Source: Pseudomonas_T sp032052615 (GTDB lineage Bacteria; Pseudomonadota; Gammaproteobacteria; Pseudomonadales; Pseudomonadaceae). Taken from it: a stretch of DNA of 64,000 nt. The translations under genes were made by a program, and so were the position numbers. The notes under the pieces were generated by a model. That model searched no databases. It was not told the origin of the DNA and worked only from the letters and a program-made list of their open reading frames with translations. Location: the NCBI GenBank assembly GCA_032052615.1, contig DAMBWF010000004.1:124001-188000 (forward strand). The letters run 5' to 3'. Positions 34,503 through 47,286 of the stretch are shown piece by piece. Within the stretch, counting starts at the first letter, position 1. The number at the start of each line of letters is the position of its first letter.

Positions 34503-36890
34503 ATGAAACGCTTGCTGCTACCTGCGGTGCTTGCCGCACTCATGATCTCTGAGGTTCACGCCGACTCCTTCACCATCACCGATATCCGTGTCAACGGCTT
34601 GCAGCGTGTTTCGGCGGGCAGCGTATTCGGTGCGCTGCCGCTCAACGTCGGCGAGCAGGCCGACGATCACCGCCTCGTCGAGGCGACCCGCTCGCTGTTC
34701 AAGACCGGTTTTTTCCAAGACATTCAACTCGGCCGCGATGGTAACGTACTGGTCATCAACGTGGTCGAGCGCCCGTCCATTTCCAGCATCGAGATCGACG
34801 GCAATAAGGCGATTTCCACCGAGGACCTGCTCAAGGGCCTGAACCAGTCCGGCCTCGCCGAAGGCGAGATCTTCCAGCGCGCCACCCTCGAGGGCGTGCG
34901 CAACGAGTTGCAACGCCAGTACGTGGCCCAAGGGCGTTACTCCGCCGAGATCGATGCCGAAGTGATTCCCCAGCCGCGCAACCGCGTGGCGCTGAAGATC
35001 AAGATCAACGAAGGCACCGTGGCCTCCATCCAGCACATCAACGTGGTGGGCAACACGGTGTTCTCGGACGACGAGCTTTCCCGCCTGTTCGAGCTGAAGA
35101 CCACCAACTGGCTGTCGTTCTTCAAGAACGACGACAAGTACGCCCGCGAGAAACTGTCCGGTGACCTGGAACGCCTGCGTTCTTATTACCTCGATCGCGG
35201 CTACATCAACATGGACATCTCCTCTACCCAGGTGTCCATCACGCCCGACAAGAAGCATGTCTACATCACGGTGAACATCGCCGAGGGCGACAAGTACACC
35301 ATCCGCGACGTCAAGCTTTCCGGCGACCTGAAAGTGCCGGAAGACGAGGTCAAGGCCCTGCTGCTGGCCAAGCCCGGCCAGGTCTTTTCCCGCAAGGTGA
35401 TGACCACCACTTCCGAGCTCATTACCCGTCGGTTGGGCAACGAGGGCTACACCTTCGCCAACGTGAACGGTGTGCCGGAGCCCCATGACGACGACAAGAC
35501 GGTCTCCCTGACTTTCGCCGTCGACCCCGGCAAGCGCGCCTACGTCAACCGCATCAACTTCCGCGGAAACACCAAGACCGAGGACGAGGTGCTGCGTCGC
35601 GAGATGCGCCAGATGGAAGGCGGCTGGGCCTCCACCTACCTGATCGACCAGTCCAAGACCCGCCTGGAGCGCCTGGGCTTCTTCAAAGAAGTCAATGTCG
35701 AAACTCCGCAGGTGCCGGGCTCCGACGACCAGGTGGACGTCAACTATAGCGTCGAGGAGCAACCCTCCGGTTCCATCACCGCCAGCGTCGGCTTCGCCCA
35801 GAGCGCGGGCCTGATCCTGGGCGGCTCGATCAGCCAGAACAACTTCCTCGGTACCGGTAACAAGGTCAGCATCGGCCTCACCCGCAGCGAGTACCAGAGC
35901 CGCTACAACTTCAGCTTCGTCGATCCGTACTGGACCGCGGACGGCGTGAGCCTCGGCTACAACGCCTTCTACCGTAAGACCGACTACGACGATCTCGACG
36001 TCGATATCTCCAGCTACTCGGTGAACAGTCTGGGGGCGGGGGTTAACGTCGGCTACCCGATCAGCGAGACCTCGCGCCTCACCTTCGGTCTGAGCGCCCA
36101 GCAGGACAACATCGATACTGGTCGCTACACGGTGAAGGAGATTTACGACTTCATCGATAACGAAGGCGATACCTACCTGAACTTCAAGGCGTCGGCCGGC
36201 TGGTCCGAATCGACCCTGAACAAGGGCGTCATGGCGACACGCGGCCATTCCCAGAGCCTGGTGTTCGAGACCACCATTCCGGGCAGCGACCTGTCGTTCT
36301 ACAAGTTGGACTATCGCGGCCAGATCTTCGCCCCGCTGAGCCAGAACACCGCGCTGCGCTTCCACACCGAGCTGGGCTACGGTGACAGCTTCGGCTCCAC
36401 CTCCGAGTTGCCGTTCTACGAGCACTACTATGCCGGTGGCTTCAACTCGGTACGCGGTTTCAAGGAGAGCACCCTCGGCCCGCGCAGCACGCCAAGCAAG
36501 GCTTACAGGAATGGCCAGCAACTGCCCTCGGGCCAGTGCGACTCCCGTGGCCGTTGCACCGACCCCGATCAGGACGCGCTGGCCTTCGGCGGTAACGTAT
36601 TGGTCCAAGGGGGCGTCGAATTGCTGTTCCCGCTGCCGTTCGTCAAGGACCAGCGCCAACTGCGTACCGTGCTGTTCTGGGACGTGGGTAACGTCTTCGA
36701 TACCAGTTGCCCGTCCGGCTCCAAGGATTGCAGTAGCGTGAACCTAGGCGATATGGCCAGCTCCGTGGGTGTCGGCCTGACCTGGATCACCGCCCTCGGG
36801 CCGCTGAGCTTCAGCCTGGGCATGCCGATCCGCAAGCCGGACGACGGCGATACCCAGATCTTCCAGTTCTCCCTGGGCCAGACCTTCTGA
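34503..36890 (+). CDS. bamA: Outer membrane protein assembly factor BamA
   Basis: BamA is the central subunit of the machine that folds beta-barrel proteins into the outer membrane. The 795-residue precursor has a signal peptide of about 20 residues ending EVHA. Five POTRA domains follow (to about residue 425), then a 16-strand barrel ending in the C-terminal phenylalanine (SLGQTF) that marks outer-membrane barrels. The lid-loop motif VRGF is seen in FNSVRGFKEST. AAAAAAGGA lies before the ATG. skp and the lipid A genes follow, grouping outer-membrane biogenesis functions. Confidence 0.98.
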   Translation: MKRLLLPAVLAALMISEVHADSFTITDIRVNGLQRVSAGSVFGALPLNVGEQADDHRLVEATRSLFKTGFFQDIQLGRDGNVLVINVVERPSISSIEIDGNKAISTEDLLKGLNQSGLAEGEIFQRATLEGVRNELQRQYVAQGRYSAEIDAEVIPQPRNRVALKIKINEGTVASIQHINVVGNTVFSDDELSRLFELKTTNWLSFFKNDDKYAREKLSGDLERLRSYYLDRGYINMDISSTQVSITPDKKHVYITVNIAEGDKYTIRDVKLSGDLKVPEDEVKALLLAKPGQVFSRKVMTTTSELITRRLGNEGYTFANVNGVPEPHDDDKTVSLTFAVDPGKRAYVNRINFRGNTKTEDEVLRREMRQMEGGWASTYLIDQSKTRLERLGFFKEVNVETPQVPGSDDQVDVNYSVEEQPSGSITASVGFAQSAGLILGGSISQNNFLGTGNKVSIGLTRSEYQSRYNFSFVDPYWTADGVSLGYNAFYRKTDYDDLDVDISSYSVNSLGAGVNVGYPISETSRLTFGLSAQQDNIDTGRYTVKEIYDFIDNEGDTYLNFKASAGWSESTLNKGVMATRGHSQSLVFETTIPGSDLSFYKLDYRGQIFAPLSQNTALRFHTELGYGDSFGSTSELPFYEHYYAGGFNSVRGFKESTLGPRSTPSKAYRNGQQLPSGQCDSRGRCTDPDQDALAFGGNVLVQGGVELLFPLPFVKDQRQLRTVLFWDVGNVFDTSCPSGSKDCSSVNLGDMASSVGVGLTWITALGPLSFSLGMPIRKPDDGDTQIFQFSLGQTF

Positions 36891-36937
36891 TCCTCGGACT
36901 TGTTGCAGACAACCGCTTGTGTTGCAGGAGTGCCATT

Positions 36938-37441
36938 GTGCGTAAGTTGACCCAACTCGTTCTGCTCGGCGGCGCCTTGCTGGCGACCCCGGCTTTCGCC
37001 GAGATGAAGATCGCCGTGTTGAACTACCAGATGGCGCTCCTGGAGTCGGACGCGGCGAAGAAGTACGCCGTGGACGCGGAGAAAAAGTTCGGCCCGCAGT
37101 TGAACAAGCTGAAAACCCTGGAAAGCGATGCCAAGCGTCTCCAGGACCGTATCGTCCAGGGCGGCGACAAGCTGCAGCAGGCCGAGCGTGAGCGTCTCGA
37201 GCTAGAATTCAAGCAGAAGGCCCGCGACTTTCAGTTCCAGTCCAAGGAGCTGAACGAAGCCAAGGCCGTATCGGATCGCGACATGCTCAAACAGCTCAAG
37301 CCCAAGCTGGACAAGGCCGTCGAGGAAGTGTTGAAGAAAGGCGCCTACGACTTGGTCCTGGAGCGTGGCGCGGTTGTCGATGTCAAGCCGCAATACGACA
37401 TCACCCGCCAAGTCATCGAGCGCATGAACCAACTTCGCTGA
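36938..37441 (+). CDS. skp: Periplasmic chaperone Skp (OmpH)
   Basis: Skp carries unfolded outer-membrane proteins through the periplasm to BamA. The 167-residue precursor starts with GTG (VRKLTQLVLLGGALLATPAFA) and has a clear signal peptide of about 21 residues. It then has a small beta core (MKIAVLNYQMALLESDAAKKY) and long charged helices that form the tentacles. AGGAG precedes the GTG by eight bases. It is placed between bamA and lpxD, as usual. Confidence 0.93.
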   Translation: MRKLTQLVLLGGALLATPAFAEMKIAVLNYQMALLESDAAKKYAVDAEKKFGPQLNKLKTLESDAKRLQDRIVQGGDKLQQAERERLELEFKQKARDFQFQSKELNEAKAVSDRDMLKQLKPKLDKAVEEVLKKGAYDLVLERGAVVDVKPQYDITRQVIERMNQLR

Positions 37442-37443
37442 GC

Positions 37444-38502
37444 ATGAACCCTATGGCTTTCACCCTCGGCCAACTGGCCGAGCGCATTGGCGGCGACCTG
37501 CGTGGCGATGCCGGAACGCCTATCCACGGGCTCGCCACCCTTCAGGAAGCCGGCCCCGGACAATTGTCCTTCCTGGCCAACCCCCAGTACCGCAAGTACC
37601 TGGCGGACACCCGCGCCGCCGCGGTCCTGCTGACCGCGGCCGACGCCGAGGGCCACGATGGCGCGGCGCTGGTGGTGGACAACCCCTACCTGGCCTACGC
37701 CGAGCTGTCGCACCTGTTCGACCGCAAGCCCCGGCCGGCGCCCGGCGTGCATCCCAGCGCATTCGTCGCCGATGACGCCTGGGTGGACGCCAGCGCCAGC
37801 ATCGGTGCCTATGCGATAATCGAATCGGGCGCGCGGATCGAAGCGAACGTCACCATTGGCGCCCACTGCGTGATCGGCGCCCGTAGCCGGATCGGTGAAG
37901 GCGGTTGGCTGGCGCCCCGGGTCACGCTCTACCACGACGTGGTCATCGGTCGCCGCGTGGTGATCCAGTCCGGCGCGGTGATCGGGGGCGAAGGCTTCGG
38001 TTTCGCCAACGAAAAAGGTGTCTGGCGGAAGATCGCCCAGATCGGCGGGGTGAGCATTGGCGATGACGTCGAGATCGGTGCCAACACCACCATCGACCGC
38101 GGTGCCCTGGCGGATACCGTCATCGGCAACGGCGTGAAGCTGGATAACCAGATCATGATCGCCCACAACGTGCAGGTCGGTGACCACACCGCCATGGCGG
38201 CCTGCGTGGGCATCTCCGGCAGCGCCAAGATCGGGCGCCACTGCATGCTGGCCGGCGGCGTCGGCCTGGTGGGCCACATTGAACTGTGCGACCACGTCTT
38301 CGTTACGGGCATGACCATGGTCACCCGTTCGATCAGCGAGCCGGGCGCCTATTCGTCCGGCACCGCCATGCAACCCGCCGCCGAGTGGAGAAAGAGCGCG
38401 GCGCGCATTCGCCAGCTGGATGACATGGCGAAGCGCCTGCAGCAGGTGGAAAAACGCCTGGCCGCCGTGACCTCGGAGGGGGATGCCTCATCTGATGCCT
38501 GA
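37444..38502 (+). CDS. lpxD: UDP-3-O-(3-hydroxyacyl)glucosamine N-acyltransferase
   Basis: LpxD adds the second hydroxyacyl chain in lipid A synthesis. The 352-residue protein has an N-terminal uridine-binding domain (LSFLANPQYRKYL near residue 40), a left-handed beta-helix of hexapeptide repeats from about residue 100, catalytic H241 in IAHNVQVGDH, and a helical C terminus. The ATG at 37444 starts two bases after the skp stop; a second ATG three codons on (MAFTLGQ) is an equally plausible start. Confidence 0.96.
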   Translation: MNPMAFTLGQLAERIGGDLRGDAGTPIHGLATLQEAGPGQLSFLANPQYRKYLADTRAAAVLLTAADAEGHDGAALVVDNPYLAYAELSHLFDRKPRPAPGVHPSAFVADDAWVDASASIGAYAIIESGARIEANVTIGAHCVIGARSRIGEGGWLAPRVTLYHDVVIGRRVVIQSGAVIGGEGFGFANEKGVWRKIAQIGGVSIGDDVEIGANTTIDRGALADTVIGNGVKLDNQIMIAHNVQVGDHTAMAACVGISGSAKIGRHCMLAGGVGLVGHIELCDHVFVTGMTMVTRSISEPGAYSSGTAMQPAAEWRKSAARIRQLDDMAKRLQQVEKRLAAVTSEGDASSDA

Positions 38503-38626
38503 CTTCCCGTTTGGCCTCGGACTCCACCGAGACGCTTAATCGTTCGCAGCGGGCCTTCCGCTTCGTTCTGACGCGCTGGCCTTCGTGGCCGCGCGTTTCT
38601 ATTTTTCTATACAGGCTTCCCCGCAC

Positions 38627-39067
38627 ATGATGGACATCAACGAGATTCGCGAATACCTGCCGCACCGCTATCCTTTCCTGCTGGTGGATCGGGTGGTCGA
38701 CCTCGACGTCGAAGGCAAGCGCATTCGGGCCTACAAGAATGTCAGCATCAACGAGCCGTTCTTCAATGGGCATTTCCCGGAGCATCCGATCATGCCGGGC
38801 GTGCTGATCATCGAGGCGATGGCCCAGGCGGCGGGTATCCTGGGCTTCAAGATGCTCGATGTGAAGCCGGCGGACGGTACGCTGTACTACTTCGTCGGCT
38901 CGGATAAACTGCGCTTCCGCCAACCGGTGCTGCCGGGCGACCAGTTGATCCTGGAAGCCACGTTCGTCAGCGTCAAACGCAGCATCTGGAAGTTCGAATG
39001 CCAGGCCAGCGTGGATGGCAAGGAAGTGTGCTCGGCCGAAATCATCTGTGCGGAACGCAAACTATGA
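38627..39067 (+). CDS. fabZ: 3-hydroxyacyl-ACP dehydratase FabZ
   Basis: FabZ dehydrates 3-hydroxyacyl-ACP in fatty acid elongation and competes with LpxA and LpxD for substrate. The 146-residue hot-dog-fold protein has catalytic H49 in GHFPEHPIMPG and E63 in LIIEAMAQ. The ATG at 38627 (MMDINEIREYLPHRYP) is chosen by homology; the frame is open further upstream without similarity. The 124-base gap after lpxD contains an AT-rich patch (38605-38615) that may carry an internal promoter. Its stop overlaps lpxA by four bases. Confidence 0.97.
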   Translation: MMDINEIREYLPHRYPFLLVDRVVDLDVEGKRIRAYKNVSINEPFFNGHFPEHPIMPGVLIIEAMAQAAGILGFKMLDVKPADGTLYYFVGSDKLRFRQPVLPGDQLILEATFVSVKRSIWKFECQASVDGKEVCSAEIICAERKL

Positions 39068-39840
39068 GTTTGATCGACCCTCGCGCCATCATCGATCCGT
39101 CGGCACGGCTGGCGGATGGCGTTCAGGTCGGTCCCTGGTCGATCATCGGGCCCGAGGTGGAAATCGGCGAAGGCACCGTCATCGGCCCTCATGTCGTCGT
39201 AAAGGGTCCGACCCGCATCGGCCGTCATAACCGCATCTTCCAGTTTTCCTCCGTTGGCGAGGACACCCCGGATCTCAAATACAAGGGTGAGCCGACACGC
39301 CTGGTGATCGGCGACCACAACGTGATCCGCGAGGGCGTGACCATCCACCGGGGCACCGTTCAGGATCGCGCGGAAACCACCATTGGCGACCACAACCTGT
39401 TCATGGCTTATGTGCACATCGGTCACGACAGCGTTATCGCCAACCACTGCATCCTGGTCAACAACACCGCCCTGGCCGGACACGTCCACGTAGACGACTG
39501 GGCCATCCTTTCCGGCTTCACCCTGGTGCATCAGTTCTGCCGCATCGGCGCCCACAGCTTCTCCGGCATGGGAACCGCCATCGGCAAGGATGTACCGGCC
39601 TACGTCACGGTATTCGGCAACCCGGCCGAGGCTCGCAGCATGAATTTCGAAGGCATGCGCCGTCGCGGTTTTTCCGCCGAGGCCATCCATGCCCTGCGTC
39701 GCGCCTACAAGGTGGTCTATCGCCAGGGCCTGATGGTGGAGCAGGCATTGGCCGAACTGGAAGAAGCCGCGCGGCAATTCCCCGAGGTCGCCATCTTTCG
39801 CGATTCCATCCAGTCCTCCACGCGCGGTATCACCCGCTAG
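39064..39840 (+). CDS. lpxA: UDP-N-acetylglucosamine acyltransferase
   Basis: LpxA performs the first step of lipid A synthesis, O-acylation of UDP-GlcNAc. The 258-residue trimeric left-handed beta-helix protein has hexapeptide repeats from residue 2 to about 190, catalytic H121 in YVHIGHDS, and the C-terminal helical domain with FEGMRRRGFSAEAIHALRRAYK. ATGA overlap with fabZ implies coupled translation; lpxB starts two bases after the stop. Confidence 0.97.
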   Translation: MSLIDPRAIIDPSARLADGVQVGPWSIIGPEVEIGEGTVIGPHVVVKGPTRIGRHNRIFQFSSVGEDTPDLKYKGEPTRLVIGDHNVIREGVTIHRGTVQDRAETTIGDHNLFMAYVHIGHDSVIANHCILVNNTALAGHVHVDDWAILSGFTLVHQFCRIGAHSFSGMGTAIGKDVPAYVTVFGNPAEARSMNFEGMRRRGFSAEAIHALRRAYKVVYRQGLMVEQALAELEEAARQFPEVAIFRDSIQSSTRGITR

Positions 39841-39842
39841 GC

Positions 39843-40976
39843 ATGGGCAGGGTAGTGCGCATCGCGTTGATCGCCGGCGAGGCCTCGGGAGACCTGCTGG
39901 GCGCGGGCCTGATCCGCGCACTCAAGGCCCGCCATCCCGCTATCGTATTCACCGGCGTCGGCGGGCCGCTGATGGAGGCCGAGGGGCTGGTGAGCTACTT
40001 CCCCCAGGAGCGCCTGGCGGTGATGGGCCTGGTGGAAGTGCTGGGCCGCCTGCCGGAGCTGCTGTTGCGTCGTCGCGGCCTGCTGCGCCGCCTGAGCGCC
40101 GAACGGCCCGACGTGGTCATCGGTATCGACGCGCCGGACTTCAATCTCGGCCTGGAGCTCGGATTGCGCCGGGCGGGGTTGCGAACCGTCCATTACGTCA
40201 GCCCCTCGGTGTGGGCTTGGCGACAGAAGCGCGTGCTGAAGATTCGCGAAGCCTGCGACCTGATGCTGGCGCTGTTCCCCTTCGAAGCACGCTTCTACGA
40301 CGAGCACCAAGTCCCGGTGCGCTTCATCGGCCACCCGCTGGCCGATACCATCCCGCTGGAAAGCGATCGTGCGGGCGCGCGCCTCCGTCTGGGCTTGCCG
40401 GTGGATGGCGAAGTCGTGGCGTTGTTGCCCGGCAGCCGGGGCGGTGAAGTGAGCCGCCTGGGTGGGTTGTTCCTGGACGCCGCCGAACGCTTGCTCGCCT
40501 CCCGGCCGGGCCTGCGCTTCGTGCTGCCGTGCGCCAGCCCGGCGCGCCGGGCGCAACTCGAGGTGGTGCTGGCCGGTCGTACGCTGCCCCTGACTTTGCT
40601 CGACGGTCGTTCCCACGAAGCCCTGGCCGCCTGCGATGCCGTGCTGATCGCCTCCGGCACGGCGACCCTGGAAGCCTTGCTGCACAAGCGGCCGATGGTC
40701 GTGGCCTATCGCATGGCGCCCCTGACGTTCCGCCTGCTCAAGCGCTTGGTGAAGAGCCCTTACGTATCGCTGCCCAACCTGTTGGCCGGACGTGCCCTGG
40801 TACCGGAACTGATCCAGGAGGCGGCCACGCCCGACGCCCTGGCTCAGACCCTGCTACCCTTGCTCGACGAGCCGGAGCGGCAGACCGAGGCGTTCGATGC
40901 CATTCATCGCGCCTTGCGCCGCGATGCCTCCGTCCAGGCGGCGGACGCGGTGCTGAACCTGATCGGAGAACCCTGA
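39843..40976 (+). CDS. lpxB: Lipid-A-disaccharide synthase
   Basis: LpxB joins 2,3-diacylglucosamine-1-phosphate with UDP-2,3-diacylglucosamine. The 377-residue family 19 glycosyltransferase has RIALIAGEASGDLLGAGLI at the N terminus, the YYVSPSVWAW-type segment (HYVSPSVWAWRQKR near residue 118), and LLPGSRGGEVSRL with a C-terminal SGTATLEALL nucleotide-sugar motif. Its stop overlaps the rnhB ATG by one base (TGATG). Confidence 0.96.
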   Translation: MGRVVRIALIAGEASGDLLGAGLIRALKARHPAIVFTGVGGPLMEAEGLVSYFPQERLAVMGLVEVLGRLPELLLRRRGLLRRLSAERPDVVIGIDAPDFNLGLELGLRRAGLRTVHYVSPSVWAWRQKRVLKIREACDLMLALFPFEARFYDEHQVPVRFIGHPLADTIPLESDRAGARLRLGLPVDGEVVALLPGSRGGEVSRLGGLFLDAAERLLASRPGLRFVLPCASPARRAQLEVVLAGRTLPLTLLDGRSHEALAACDAVLIASGTATLEALLHKRPMVVAYRMAPLTFRLLKRLVKSPYVSLPNLLAGRALVPELIQEAATPDALAQTLLPLLDEPERQTEAFDAIHRALRRDASVQAADAVLNLIGEP

Positions 40977-41644
40977 TGCAGATGGGCCTGGATTTTGCCC
41001 TGGTGGAAGAACTCGTGGCCGGGGTCGACGAGGTCGGTCGCGGCCCGCTGTGCGGCCCCGTGGTGACCGCCGCGGTCATCCTCGACCCGGCCCGGCCGAT
41101 CTGTGGGCTCAACGACTCCAAACTGCTCACCGAGGCGCGCCGCGAGGCGCTGTTCGACGAAATCCGCGAAAAGGCCCTGGCCTGGTGCGTGGGTCGCGCC
41201 GAGGTCCACGAGATCGACAGCCTGAACATCCTCCACGCCACCATGCTGGCCATGCAGCGGGCGGTCGAGGGGTTGAGCGTGCTGCCGCGCCTGGCCCTCA
41301 TCGATGGCAACCGCTGCCCGCGCCTGGCGGTGCCCAGCGCGCCGGTGATCAAGGGCGACAGCCAGGTTCCGGCGATTGCCGCCGCGTCGATCCTCGCCAA
41401 GGTCAGCCGCGATCGCGAGATGGGTGTGATGGATGGCCTCTACCCCGATTACGGGATGGCCGCCCACAAGGGCTACTCGACCCCGCAACACTTGGACGCC
41501 CTTAAGCGCCTCGGCCCCACCCCCATCCATCGCCACTCCTTCGCTCCGGTGCGGGAAGCGGCTTTGCTGTTTTCATCACGACAGGCGAGCGCGGCGCTTG
41601 AAACCCAGAATGGTTTGATCGATCCGGTTATAGCGAGTGCTTAG
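40976..41644 (+). CDS. rnhB: Ribonuclease HII with an atypical C-terminal tail
   Basis: RNase HII removes ribonucleotides misincorporated in DNA. The 222-residue protein has the four catalytic acids D18 and E19 (VDEVGRG), D110 (LIDGN) and D128 (KGDSQ). Family similarity continues to about residue 195 (PTPIHRHSFAPVREA). The last 22 residues (201-222) are encoded inside the 3' end of the convergent glycosyltransferase gene and look unlike RNase HII, so the native C terminus seems to have been replaced when that gene arrived. Catalytic residues are intact and the enzyme should be active. Confidence 0.93.
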   Translation: MQMGLDFALVEELVAGVDEVGRGPLCGPVVTAAVILDPARPICGLNDSKLLTEARREALFDEIREKALAWCVGRAEVHEIDSLNILHATMLAMQRAVEGLSVLPRLALIDGNRCPRLAVPSAPVIKGDSQVPAIAAASILAKVSRDREMGVMDGLYPDYGMAAHKGYSTPQHLDALKRLGPTPIHRHSFAPVREAALLFSSRQASAALETQNGLIDPVIASA

Positions 41645-43609
41645 TGCGGTCAGGGTCAGGCTGCACAGCAGGTACAGTGCGATGAATGACGGAGCGGAAA
41701 GTCGCCATCCATAGCCCCAGGGAAAGATAACTACCAAGGGTGCATTGAGCAGGGCGATCCATAACCAGAGGAAAGCCAATTCTGCCCGTGGAAGCATTTT
41801 GTTCCGCCAAAGCATGAACGTGCCGACAATGGCGACAAGCCAAGGTAGCAAGACCTTGGGTTTGATATCCAGCTTTTCTCGAATATCGATACCGGCCAGG
41901 AACAGGACCTTCTGCTTGGTCCGCTCCAAGAACTCCCCCGGTTCAGCCTTGATGTAATCGATCACCGTAGTAACGATCTCTGGTCGGTCAGGGAAATAAC
42001 GTGTCGTGAAGTAGGTTGGGCCGTCGTAAACGCTGGGGTGATTTCCGATCCACAGATTGGTCAACCCATTGCTGGGCAGCCAGTGCCACTCGCCTCCTAC
42101 CAGCCAATTGCGAAGCCCCAGCAGGGAAATGAATACAATAGAAAAGGCGAGCGAGGTGATCGCCTGGGGCCACCGCCGATGCGTGACCAGCATCCATGCC
42201 ACGGCCAGTGCCAGCAGCGGAATGAAATTGGGGCGCAATAGAATCGCTACGCCCATCGTTGCTCCAATTATCACGGCGATGGGCCAGCGTGGTGTGCGAC
42301 CGTAATGGATAAGAGCAAAGAGCGCGGCGGCGCTGAAAGCTATGCTCCAGACCGTATCCAGTAGTGGCTCGGATAATTTCATGAGCTGGGCGAATACCAC
42401 TATCGCGAGTGCGAGAAAGAAAGCGGTACGTCTTCCATACAAACGCTTCGCCCAAGCGCAGGAGCAGACGAGTACCAACGCCATCAAGGCTTGCTGAAAA
42501 ATACTGGCGTCAGCTGGGCTTTCGCCCGCCAACCAATGCGTGAACGCTAGGAAATAGCGATAGCCGAAGTTCAGGAAAACGAAGGGACTTTCGATCCTGG
42601 ATAGGAAGTCCCCATTGAGTATTTCGCGGGCGTAAGTTTCATAGACCAAGAAATCGTTGCCGGCCCCCAGGATCTGATAGCCGAATGAATGGGCATCCTT
42701 AGCGACGTCCTTCAAGGCTTTTCCGAATATGGCCACGAACATGAGCCAGGCGGCGAGGTGCAGGGGGCGTGGGGCCGATGGCTTAGCCAAGGCCAATAAG
42801 GCACCCAGCGAAACCAACCAGGCTCCTAGACCGGCATACATGAAATAGCTTGAGTTGAAATGGGCGCGGACGCCTTGAATTTGGCTATAGGCGCTCGCCG
42901 GAACCAGGCTGGTTCCCTCGCCCAGGTTCCAATAGAGACCTAGCGAGGGTGGACTGTCGGCGGTTCTCGCAAAGCGAATCCGGATTGCGTGGGGGCCAGC
43001 GGCAATCGTCGTGGAAGTCGCAACCGGCTGGTCATCCAACTCCAGGGTTCCTTGACCCGCCTCGGCCTTCAATTCGAGCGATACGAGGCTTTTGCCCTCG
43101 GGTATCCATATATAGCCGTCCCATTCGGCGCTGAAACGGTAGTTATCCGTGTCATTGTTTCCATCAGGGCTCCAAGGGCGTTTACGGGAGTCGTTCGCGA
43201 AAAACAGAGGGAAATAGCCGTGGTTGAAGGAATAGCCATGGGAGTCGAAGGCAATTTGTCGATCAACGCGGGTGCAGCCCTCGCAGGAGGCCGCCCAAGA
43301 GGGCGCAGCCTCGCCGGCGAATTCGGCATTCTCGAAGTAGCGGGCTCGAAGGCCTTGCTCAGCCTCCTGCATGTGTCCGAGGTAGGCGGGGACAAGCGAT
43401 ATCAAAAAGAGCGTGACAAGCCCACGGCGGGGAGTACTTCTCCACTGAAGTCCATAGCAAAGCAGCCACAGGGTCGCCATGCCGATGATCGACATATAGT
43501 CAACGGCGGGTCTTGACGTCACGGCGAGGGTGAAATGGCCAGGTGTGAGCCAATACAGGCTGCCGGCAATGAACGCGCTATGGGCGAAAGGGGCTTTTAA
43601 CGAAGACAT
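41576..43609 (-). CDS. GT-C membrane glycosyltransferase with PA14-like domain
   Basis: This 677-residue integral membrane protein belongs to the GT39/PMT_2-like GT-C superfamily. Two N-terminal helices (about residues 12-30 and 38-77) precede a soluble, probably periplasmic, PA14-like beta-sandwich (about 86-230; RARYFENAEFAG, FSAEWDGYIWIPEG, AAGPHAIRIRF, LGLYWN). About ten helices follow. The first loop of the GT-C core holds GNDFLVYETYAREILNGDF, with a candidate catalytic D319. Base composition is visibly more AT-rich than all neighbours, suggesting transfer. It lies against the flow between rnhB and dnaE and overlaps rnhB by 69 bases. A lipid-linked sugar donor and an envelope acceptor are inferred, not shown. 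Confidence 0.8.
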   Translation of the reverse strand: MSSLKAPFAHSAFIAGSLYWLTPGHFTLAVTSRPAVDYMSIIGMATLWLLCYGLQWRSTPRRGLVTLFLISLVPAYLGHMQEAEQGLRARYFENAEFAGEAAPSWAASCEGCTRVDRQIAFDSHGYSFNHGYFPLFFANDSRKRPWSPDGNNDTDNYRFSAEWDGYIWIPEGKSLVSLELKAEAGQGTLELDDQPVATSTTIAAGPHAIRIRFARTADSPPSLGLYWNLGEGTSLVPASAYSQIQGVRAHFNSSYFMYAGLGAWLVSLGALLALAKPSAPRPLHLAAWLMFVAIFGKALKDVAKDAHSFGYQILGAGNDFLVYETYAREILNGDFLSRIESPFVFLNFGYRYFLAFTHWLAGESPADASIFQQALMALVLVCSCAWAKRLYGRRTAFFLALAIVVFAQLMKLSEPLLDTVWSIAFSAAALFALIHYGRTPRWPIAVIIGATMGVAILLRPNFIPLLALAVAWMLVTHRRWPQAITSLAFSIVFISLLGLRNWLVGGEWHWLPSNGLTNLWIGNHPSVYDGPTYFTTRYFPDRPEIVTTVIDYIKAEPGEFLERTKQKVLFLAGIDIREKLDIKPKVLLPWLVAIVGTFMLWRNKMLPRAELAFLWLWIALLNAPLVVIFPWGYGWRLSAPSFIALYLLCSLTLTALSTRYNRIDQTILGFKRRARLS

Positions 43610-43723
43610 GTGGTGTCCCTGGGCTGATCTCCAGGCGGCGCACTGTAGTGCATCGGTGGAGCCCAGGCCAGCCTCGGCCTACCGGCCAGTCAACGGACCT
43701 GTAGCTTTGCAACCCGCGCCGGT

Positions 43724-43729
43724 ACAATC
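43724..43729 (+). promoter_or_regulatory. Possible -10 element for dnaE
   Basis: TACAAT lies 35 bases before the dnaE start codon in a short gap that follows the start of the divergent glycosyltransferase gene. No convincing -35 hexamer is present at 16-18 bases. The position and near-consensus sequence are the only support. Confidence 0.35.
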
Positions 43730-43764
43730 CGGCGTCGTTGTCTTCGCCGCGCAAAAGGTCTCCC

Positions 43765-47286
<3,522 letters not shown>

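Noticed and set aside
34518..36659. 713-residue minus-strand frame
   Set aside because: Antisense shadow of bamA.
38585..38626. N-terminal extension of fabZ
   Set aside because: The frame is open, but the extra residues match no FabZ and the family N terminus MMDINEIREYLPHRYP begins at 38627.
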